A program made the translations under genes and the position numbers. The notes under the pieces are model-generated. The model saw only the letters and a list, made by a program, of their open reading frames with translations. It ran no database searches and was not told the DNA's origin. This document shows, piece by piece, positions 42,109 to 47,554 of a stretch of DNA of 47,554 nucleotides. Source of the stretch: Streptomyces beihaiensis (GTDB taxonomy: Bacteria > Actinomycetota > Actinomycetes > Streptomycetales > Streptomycetaceae); contig NZ_JAPHNL010000264.1 in NCBI RefSeq assembly GCF_026274175.1, positions 1 to 47,554 on the forward strand. Direction: 5' to 3'. Within the stretch, counting starts at the first letter, position 1, and every line of letters starts with the position of its first letter.

Positions 42109-42723
42109 TCAGCTGCCGGTGCCCGTCCGGCCCCAGTCGGGTCCGGCGATGTCCCAGGCGTGCTCCCAGCGGGCGTACCGCCGACGGACCATGCGCCAGA
42201 CGATCACGCGCCGTGTGCCCTCGACGAGTCCGGTGACGGCGACCGCCGCACCGAATCCGGCCAGCACGGCGTGGGTGAGTGCGGTGGGCCGGTCCAGCGG
42301 GCGGTTCACCACGTGCCCGTGGGCGTCGGTCCACAGCGGGAAGGCTTCGCCCTTGTGGGGCGTGGTGAGGGAGGAGACGACCTCGCCGTGGTGGGCCGAT
42401 CCGTCGGGCGCTTTCCACGAGGCGACGACGCGGGTGTGGGCGTCGCGGGTGGTCGAGGTCTCCGGATCGGGGTCGAGCGGCGGCTGCGCCACCTTCTTCA
42501 CCACGGTCGCGGTGACCGCGTGCCGGGTGCGGTGCTGCTCCCGCACCGACTGGTAGAGCGCGTCGCGCGACAGGGTTCCCGCGACGATTCCCACGACAGG
42601 GGCGGCGACGACGATGAGGAGCAGCGCGACCAGCGCGACCCACGCCTCCGCCAGATCTGTCCCGCGGCGCAGCGGATTGTGCCGCCAACGCCACAGACCG
42701 GTGATCGCTCGCACGGCCTGCAC
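42109..42723 (-). CDS. Rv1733c-like two-segment membrane protein
   Basis: A 204-residue protein with a basic N-terminus containing WRWRHNPLRRGTDLAEAWVAL. A transmembrane segment follows (LLLIVVAAPVVGIVAGTL), then a 95-residue extracytoplasmic part with WKAPDGSAHHGEV, and a second segment (AVLAGFGAAVAVTGLVEGT) before a basic end. It resembles the Rv1733c family of actinobacteria, whose function is unknown. The start is GTG 42723. Upstream, 42724-42882 holds only sequence between the two minus-strand genes. Confidence 0.8.
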   Translation of the reverse strand: MQAVRAITGLWRWRHNPLRRGTDLAEAWVALVALLLIVVAAPVVGIVAGTLSRDALYQSVREQHRTRHAVTATVVKKVAQPPLDPDPETSTTRDAHTRVVASWKAPDGSAHHGEVVSSLTTPHKGEAFPLWTDAHGHVVNRPLDRPTALTHAVLAGFGAAVAVTGLVEGTRRVIVWRMVRRRYARWEHAWDIAGPDWGRTGTGS

Positions 42724-42882
42724 CCCCTTCCCCGTCCGCCAGGTCCCGGACGGCAGCGCCCACGCTCGAACGGAGCGAGAGCAAGCGGAGTCACCCGCTC
42801 GACCCTGCTCGTCGTCGGCTCGACACTGCCATTGTCTCTCAACGAGCGTGTCGTGCTTTCGGGTTCCCCCACTCGTTGACCG

Positions 42883-43704
42883 TTATTCGAGGATCGTGAC
42901 CGGGTCACCGACGCTGATCGTCCCTGTGGTCTGCGGGATCAGATTGGTCCCGAAGCACAACTGGTCACCGAAGCGGCGGTGACGGGCGAGGGTGCGCAGG
43001 GGCTCCTTGCCGCGCTGCGTGGTCTCCTGGTCCGTGGTGGTCACCACGCAGCGGCCGGACTTCTTGGCGACACGGAACGTGACCGAACCGATGGCAAGGC
43101 GTGACCAGTCGTCCTCCGCCCATGGCGCGGACCCCGCGAGCACCACGTTCGGCCGGAAACGATTCATGGGCAGCGGGCCCTCGTCCGCGTGGTCGCCCTG
43201 CGCGATGAGCGAATTGAGGGCGTCGAGGGAGGAGAGCGTGGTCAGCAGCAGCGGATAGCCGTCGGCGAAACTCACGGTATCGCCCGGCCGCGCGTACTCC
43301 GGGTCGACGGGACGCCTGGTCGCCGGGTCGTCCAGGTGCAGCAGACGTATGTCGGTCTCCAGATACGCGCTCCACCACGCGTGCGCGGCGTCGTCGGCGA
43401 GGACCGCCTCCACCTTGTCGTGCCAGACCTCGATCGTGGTGGTGGCGACCGGCTCCGGTATCTCGACCGTGAGCGGCTCCATGCCCGGCGCCGACAGCCG
43501 TATGCCGCCCGGGAGCAGTTCGGCGGAGGCCAAGGTGAGGCGCGGGTGCGGGCGTTGGGTGACGATCTTCCCGCGGGCGTCCACGAGGACCCAGCGGCGG
43601 TCCCCCGCCAGGCCCCACGGCTCCACGTCGACGGTGCGCGGCGCGTGCCCGCGCACCGACTTCAGGGGGTGGACATGGATGGCACTGAGCTCAGGTCGCG
43701 ACAT
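42883..43704 (-). CDS. MOSC-domain protein (YcbX/mARC-like)
   Basis: A 273-residue protein. The N-terminal beta-barrel has IHVHPLKSVRGHAPRTVDVEPWGLAGDRRWVLVDARG. The MOSC core includes NRFRPNVVLAGSAPWAEDDWSRLAIGSVTFRVAKKSGRCVVTTTDQETT, with the conserved Cys of GRCVVTT expected to bind the molybdenum cofactor. Such proteins reduce N-hydroxylated compounds. ATG 43704 is favoured since GGGGG lies just before it; an ATG at 43713 is in frame. Confidence 0.87.
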   Translation of the reverse strand: MSRPELSAIHVHPLKSVRGHAPRTVDVEPWGLAGDRRWVLVDARGKIVTQRPHPRLTLASAELLPGGIRLSAPGMEPLTVEIPEPVATTTIEVWHDKVEAVLADDAAHAWWSAYLETDIRLLHLDDPATRRPVDPEYARPGDTVSFADGYPLLLTTLSSLDALNSLIAQGDHADEGPLPMNRFRPNVVLAGSAPWAEDDWSRLAIGSVTFRVAKKSGRCVVTTTDQETTQRGKEPLRTLARHRRFGDQLCFGTNLIPQTTGTISVGDPVTILE

Positions 43705-43786
43705 GGCCCCCATCCTGCCAGCGGTCACCGACAGCGCGGAGGGCGGCGGCCGGACCGCTCCGCCGGGGCGCCGCGGCGTGCGGGGC

Positions 43787-44236
43787 TCAGTAACCCCGGT
43801 ACTGCTGGCGGTTGTACGGATCCGCGTACGGAGCCGGGGCCTGGGCGGGGGCGGGGCGCGGGGCGGCCGGACGCATGGCCTCGTACCCGGTGTTCTGCAT
43901 CGGCCGGGCGGGCTGCGCCTGCGGGCCGGGGTAGCCGCGCGGCGCCGCTGGGGCCTGCTGGGGGATGTACGCGGTGGGGGCGGGCTGCATCGGCGCGTGC
44001 TGCTGCGCCGGGTAGCCGTAGGAGGGCTGCTGCGGTGCGGACGGGCCTGCCGGGAGGGCGGGCAGCGCGGCCGGCAGCGCGGGCAGATGACTGCCGCTGT
44101 CGTACGCGGCGGGAACCCGGATCGGAGCGATCTGGGGGGTGCCCCGCTCTGCGACGAGGGAGTCGTAGATCGGAGTGTCCGGGAAGGACGGCGCGGAGTA
44201 GTAACCGCCGCCATAGGTGGAGCGGGGGGAGGTCAT
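43787..44236 (-). CDS. Proline/glutamine-rich hypothetical protein
   Basis: A 149-residue low-complexity protein. The conserved-looking N-terminus STYGGGYYSAPSFPDTPIYDSLVAERGTPQIAPIRVPAAYDSG is followed by Pro/Ala/Gln/Tyr-rich sequence (QQPSYGYPAQQHAPMQPAP) to a YNRQQYRGY end. It is probably disordered and cytoplasmic, since no signal peptide or membrane segment is seen. I recall such sequences in Streptomyces as uncharacterised proteins. ATG 44236 is preceded on its strand by TTAACTTAT, so translation may be leaderless. It diverges from the TerD gene. Confidence 0.7.
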   Translation of the reverse strand: MTSPRSTYGGGYYSAPSFPDTPIYDSLVAERGTPQIAPIRVPAAYDSGSHLPALPAALPALPAGPSAPQQPSYGYPAQQHAPMQPAPTAYIPQQAPAAPRGYPGPQAQPARPMQNTGYEAMRPAAPRPAPAQAPAPYADPYNRQQYRGY

Positions 44237-44416
44237 GACACATAAGTTAAGCCCACGATGTGGTCGTTGGGGAGACCGATAAGAGGGTTCTTTTGCGGGA
44301 TGCCTGGGGCCGCGCATCCCCAATCCGAGCGAACTTGGCGGAAAACGGTCGTCGTTCCTGGGTGCGGCCCTGTAGAGGCGCGAGGGAATAGGTTGATCGG
44401 AAACGCGGAGACGTTC

Positions 44417-44452
44417 CGGATCACCACCCGGATCGCCGCTCGGATCATCAAT
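44417..44452 (+). repeat. Three CGGATC repeats with a 12-base period before the TerD gene
   Basis: CGGATC starts at 44417, 44429 and 44441, exactly 12 bases apart, ending just before the start codon region. It could be an operator array or a translational element. On the opposite side lies the divergent proline-rich gene. Confidence 0.55.
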
Positions 44453-44462
44453 GGGGGTAGAC

Positions 44463-45692
44463 ATGACAATGGCCAAGGGATCGAATGTCGCGGTGTCCGC
44501 GCCCGCGGTCCGCGTCGAAATGGGGTGGCGCCGCGGGGCCGGCATCCCGGACGCCGACGCCTCGGCGCTTCTCCTGGTCTCCGGAAAGGTTCGCTCCGAC
44601 GCCGACTTCGTCTTCTACAACCAGCCCGCGCACGCCTCCGGAGCGGTGCGCCACGAGGGCAAGCGCACGGACGGCGGCGCCGCGACGGACACCCTCCACG
44701 TCGACCTCGCGCGCGTCGAGCGCGAGGTCGAGAAGGTGATCCTCGCCGCCTCGGCGGACGGCGGCGCCTTCGGGCAGGTCCCCGGACTGTACATCCGGCT
44801 CCTCGACGCGGCCGACGGCACCGAGCTCGCCCGCTTCGACAGCACCGACGCCACGGTGGAGACGGCCTTCGTGCTGGGAGAGTTGTACCGCCGCCAGGGA
44901 ACCTGGAAGTTCCGCGCGGTGGGCCAGGGCTACGACAGCGGCCTCGCGGGCCTCGCCACCGACTACGGGATCGTCGTCGACGAGCCGCGGCACACCGCAC
45001 CCACCACGCCGGCCGGTACGCCGCCCGCGCCGCACACCGCGCCCGCCACGGCCCCCGTGCGTCGGTCCAAGGTCACCCTCACCAAGGCGGCGCCCACCGT
45101 CTCCCTCGCGAAACAGGGCGGCACGTCGGGCGCCCTGCGCGTCAACCTCAACTGGCAGACGCGCACGCAGCCGCGCGGCCTGTTCGGCGGCGCCCGCGCG
45201 CGTGCCGCGCAAGGCGCCGTCGACCTCGACCTGTGCGCCCTGTATGAACTCTCCGACGGCCGCAAGGGCGTCGTCCAGGCGCTCGGCAACGCGTTCGGTT
45301 CCGTGCACCGGCCCCCTTACATCCACCTCGACGGCGACGACCGCAGCGGCAGCGTCGTCACCGGCGAGAACCTGACGATCAACCTCGACCACAGGCACGA
45401 CTTCCGGCGCATCCTGGTCTTCGTCACCATCTACGAGGGCGCGCGCAGCTTCGCCGACCTGCATGCGACGGTCACCCTGCGACCCCTGAACGGCGCGCCC
45501 ATCGACTTCTCGCTCGACGAGTGCACCGTGCCCTCCACGGTCTGCGCCCTCGCGCTGATCACCCGTGAGGGCGGCGACCTCACCGTGCAGCGCGAGGCCC
45601 GCTACCTGGTGCCCGATCGCGGTGTCAGCCCGCAGCGCACCGTGGACCGCGCCTACGGGTGGGGCATGAACTGGACGCCGGGCCGCAAGTAG
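44463..45692 (+). CDS. Tandem TerD-domain protein
   Basis: A 409-residue protein with two TerD-type calcium-binding beta-sandwich domains. The first, about residues 1-180, has MAKGSNVAVSAPAVRVEMGW, DADASALLLVSGKVRSDADFVFYNQP, then VDLARVEREVEKVILAASADG. A Pro/Thr/Ala linker (about 185-205) precedes the second, about 205-400, with LRVNLNWQT, VDLDLCALYELSDGRKGVVQALG, PYIHLDGDDRSG, GENLTINLD and ILVFVTIYEG. TerD proteins occur in stress- and tellurite-resistance loci. ATG 44463 is preferred (GGGGGT 6 bases upstream); 44451 and 44469 are in-frame alternatives. No other ter gene is adjacent. Confidence 0.89.
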   Translation: MTMAKGSNVAVSAPAVRVEMGWRRGAGIPDADASALLLVSGKVRSDADFVFYNQPAHASGAVRHEGKRTDGGAATDTLHVDLARVEREVEKVILAASADGGAFGQVPGLYIRLLDAADGTELARFDSTDATVETAFVLGELYRRQGTWKFRAVGQGYDSGLAGLATDYGIVVDEPRHTAPTTPAGTPPAPHTAPATAPVRRSKVTLTKAAPTVSLAKQGGTSGALRVNLNWQTRTQPRGLFGGARARAAQGAVDLDLCALYELSDGRKGVVQALGNAFGSVHRPPYIHLDGDDRSGSVVTGENLTINLDHRHDFRRILVFVTIYEGARSFADLHATVTLRPLNGAPIDFSLDECTVPSTVCALALITREGGDLTVQREARYLVPDRGVSPQRTVDRAYGWGMNWTPGRK

Positions 45693-45709
45693 CGCACCGG
45701 GCGTGCCCG

Positions 45710-46891
45710 TCACCGCTGCTCGGGTGCTGCCCGCGGACGCGCGTACGTGCGCCCCTTCCAGGCCGCGCCGCGCCCCCGGTAGTGCTGCACCGCCGAGTCG
45801 ACCGTCATGAGCAGGTAGAGGAACGCGGTGAACGGGAGCAGCGGCGCCAGCCACAGCGGCTGCCCGTAGTAGCGCAGCATCGGCATGTACGTCCCCGCCA
45901 TCACCGCCCAGGCGACCCCGCCGAGCAGGGCGGTCGGCGCGCTCCCCGCGGCCACACCGGCCACCAGCGCCGACGGCGGCACCAGATATACGAGGGCGAG
46001 CCCGAGCACGGTGCCGAGCAGCACCACCGGGTTGTGCCGCAACTGGGCGTACGCGCTGCGCGACACCATGCGCCACAGGTCGCCCAGGCGCGGATAGGGC
46101 CGCACACTGTCGACCCGCTCGGCCAGACCGAGCCAGATGTGCCCGCCCGACCGCTTCACCGCCCGCGCCAGCGACACGTCGTCGATCACCGCGTGCCGGA
46201 TGGCGTCCGGGACCCGCGCCCGCCGCGCCGCCTCGTCCCGCAGCAGCACACAGCCGCCCGCCGCGGCGGCGGTGCGCGCTCGCTTCCCGGCGATCCAGCG
46301 GAACGGATACAGCTGGGCGAAGAAATACACGAACGCCGGCACGACGAGCCGCTCCCACCCGCTCGCCACCCGCAGCCGCGCCATCAGCGAGACCATGTCG
46401 TAGCCGCCCGCGCGGGCCGCCGCCACCAGCGTGCGAAGACTGTCCGGCTGGTGTGCGATGTCCGCGTCGGTGAGCAACAGGAACTCGGGCTCGCGCGCGC
46501 GTGCCAGGCCGATGCCGTGCCGCACCGCCCACAGCTTCCCCGTCCACCCGGCGGGGGGTTCTCCGGGCGAGCCGACCGTCAGCGGCAGGCCACCGTGCCG
46601 CTCGGCCAGAACCCGCGCGAGGTCACCCGTGCCGTCCGAGCTGCCGTCGTCCACCAGAAAGACCTCCGCCCGCCCCGGATAGTCCTGCGCGAGCAGCGAC
46701 GGCAGGCTCTCTGGCAGGACGGCCGCCTCGTCACGGGCCGGGACGACCACGCACACGTCGGGCCACCGGTCGATCTCCTCCCGCGAGCGCGCCGGCAGCC
46801 GCAGGTCGGTGCGCCAGAAGAACCCCCGGCACAGCAGCAGCCACACCCATGCGGCCAGTGAGGCCGCTGTGATCCACGCAACGACGTCCAT
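45710..46891 (-). CDS. Glycosyltransferase family 2, HpnB-like
   Basis: A 393-residue membrane-bound glycosyltransferase. The GT-A core is VCVVVPARDEAAVLPESLPSLLAQDYPG, VFLVDDGSSDGTGD, WTGKLWAVRHG and FLLLTDADIAHQPDSL (DxD), then AAAAGGCVLLRDEA and AVIDDVSLARAVKRSG. Hydrophobic segments lie at the N-terminus and in the last 110 residues. It matches hopene-associated HpnB by remembered pattern. No other hopanoid gene is nearby, so the acceptor is uncertain. It ends 18 bases from the TerD gene and diverges from the racemase. Confidence 0.86.
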   Translation of the reverse strand: MDVVAWITAASLAAWVWLLLCRGFFWRTDLRLPARSREEIDRWPDVCVVVPARDEAAVLPESLPSLLAQDYPGRAEVFLVDDGSSDGTGDLARVLAERHGGLPLTVGSPGEPPAGWTGKLWAVRHGIGLARAREPEFLLLTDADIAHQPDSLRTLVAAARAGGYDMVSLMARLRVASGWERLVVPAFVYFFAQLYPFRWIAGKRARTAAAAGGCVLLRDEAARRARVPDAIRHAVIDDVSLARAVKRSGGHIWLGLAERVDSVRPYPRLGDLWRMVSRSAYAQLRHNPVVLLGTVLGLALVYLVPPSALVAGVAAGSAPTALLGGVAWAVMAGTYMPMLRYYGQPLWLAPLLPFTAFLYLLMTVDSAVQHYRGRGAAWKGRTYARPRAAPEQR

Positions 46892-46937
46892 GCCGCGCAG
46901 TCTGCCCCACGGGCCGGGCCGCGACGGGCCGATCGCG

Positions 46938-46943
46938 TATGGT
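46938..46943 (+). promoter_or_regulatory. -10 element of a leaderless racemase transcript
   Basis: TATGGT lies 6 bases before the GTG start at 46950 with no ribosome-binding sequence between. The whole divergent spacer to the glycosyltransferase is only 58 bases. Confidence 0.45.
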
Positions 46944-46949
46944 TTGCGG

Positions 46950-47554
46950 GTGAAGATCGCGCTCATGGACACGGGTATCGGACTGCTCGCGGCCGCCGCC
47001 GCGGTACGGCGCCTGCGGCCGGACGCCGATCTCGTCCTCTCCTCGGACCCGGACAGCATGCCGTGGGGTCCGCGCACCGCCGAGGACATCACCCGGCGCG
47101 CCCTGGGCGTCTGCGAGGCCGCCGCCGCGCACCAGCCCGACGCCCTGATCATCGCCTGCAACACCGCGTCCGTGCACGCCCTGCCCGCCGTGCGCGCCCT
47201 GCTCGAACCGGAGATCCCCGTGATCGGCACGGTCCCCGCCATCAAACCCGCGGCGGCGGGCGGCGGCCCCGTCGCCATCTGGGCCACACCCGCCACCACC
47301 GGCAGCCCCTACCAGCGCGGGCTCATCCGGGACTTCGCCGACGGTGTGCGGGTCACCGAAGTGCCCTGTCCCGGCCTCGCCGACGCCGTGCAGTGGGCCG
47401 ACGAGGACGCCGTCGACCGTGCCATCGCCGCCGCGGCCGCCCTCACGCCGGACGACGTGCGGGCCGTCGTCCTGGGCTGCACCCATTACGAGCTGGTGGC
47501 CGAGCGGATCCGTGCCGCAGTGCAGCGACCGGGCGCCGAACCGCTCGTCCTGCA
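46950..47554 (+). CDS. Aspartate/glutamate racemase family protein (partial, runs off the right end)
   Basis: An open frame from GTG 46950 to the window edge, at least 201 residues. The MurI-type pattern is present: MDTGIGLLAAAAAVRRLRPD, LVLSSDPDSMPWGPRT, LIIACNTAS with the first catalytic Cys, PVIGTVPAIKPAA, and VVLGCTHYEL with the second Cys. Glutamate racemases supply D-glutamate for peptidoglycan. The usual DSGVGGL is changed to DTGIGLL, so this could be a second, non-MurI racemase. The start is chosen because a -10 sequence sits 6 bases upstream. Confidence 0.83.
   Translation, partial: MKIALMDTGIGLLAAAAAVRRLRPDADLVLSSDPDSMPWGPRTAEDITRRALGVCEAAAAHQPDALIIACNTASVHALPAVRALLEPEIPVIGTVPAIKPAAAGGGPVAIWATPATTGSPYQRGLIRDFADGVRVTEVPCPGLADAVQWADEDAVDRAIAAAAALTPDDVRAVVLGCTHYELVAERIRAAVQRPGAEPLVL

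Noticed and set aside
41984-42784. Upstream extension of the beta-helix/AAA+ frame to 42784
   Set aside because: The extension is Arg/Pro-rich, runs under the Rv1733c-like gene, and lacks domain sense. The recognisable N-terminus begins at 41983.
44448-46547. Long minus-strand open frame across the TerD and glycosyltransferase genes
   Set aside because: It is antisense to TerD and in the wrong frame for the glycosyltransferase. Composition is that of GC-rich noise.

Overview
The window is very GC-rich, with strong third-position GC bias, leaderless starts and GTG/TTG starts. It carries Streptomyces-type families: TetR with a deazaflavin-type reductase, DUF4360, DUF4865, a tandem TerD protein, a long XRE regulator, and a mycothiol-dependent isomerase family protein. 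This fits the chromosome of a Streptomyces or close relative. About 47 protein genes, two gene remnants and one gene running off the right edge can be supported. No rRNA, tRNA or CRISPR was seen.

Left part (1-18.8 kb), ordinary metabolism and regulation. It begins with a SAM-dependent methyltransferase, a secreted lectin-like protein and a P-loop/Nudix fusion. A complete five-gene peptide/nickel-type ABC importer follows (lipoprotein binding protein, two permeases, two ATPases; 3733-9788) with coupled start/stop overlaps. Next come a metallo-beta-lactamase-fold hydrolase, an M20 dipeptidase, a geranylgeranyl-reductase-type flavoprotein, a divergent TetR/deazaflavin-type reductase pair with repeated operator-like boxes, a NarL-type two-component pair with a perfect inverted repeat upstream, and a divergent MFS exporter/MarR pair with palindromic operators.

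Middle part (18.8-25.4 kb), the accessory-looking stretch. Two copies of a short non-coding element with near-identical ends (18848-19086 and 19996-20183) lie in opposite orientation around a mycothiol-dependent isomerase family gene; one end supplies the MarR stop codon. Then come an unrecognised gene of less biased codon use, CutA, an XRE regulator with a palindrome over its promoter, a pair of tiny cysteine-rich proteins, a frameshifted XRE gene and a decayed MFS gene. A secreted DUF4360 protein ends this stretch.

Sugar locus (25.4-32.7 kb). A DeoR repressor diverges from an AgaS-like SIS protein and a class II aldolase, a pair expected for amino-sugar or tagatose-phosphate breakdown. An AlkB-like dioxygenase and a ROK regulator follow. 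Converging on them is a TetR - DUF4865 - phosphotriesterase-family operon. Several young-looking repeats sit here: an 8-bp tandem array, a GCCCGC microsatellite inside alkB, and a 26-bp duplication of the alkB end.

Right part (32.8-47.5 kb). It holds a SHOCT membrane protein, an RsbW-like ATPase, a Cds1-like cysteine desulfhydrase, an SRPBCC protein, a second DeoR regulator, a 792-residue membrane protein with a split alpha/beta-hydrolase, a beta-helix/CbxX-type AAA+ fusion overlapping it tail to tail, an Rv1733c-like membrane protein, a MOSC protein, a proline-rich protein, a tandem TerD protein, an HpnB-like glycosyltransferase and a divergent Asp/Glu-racemase cut by the window end.
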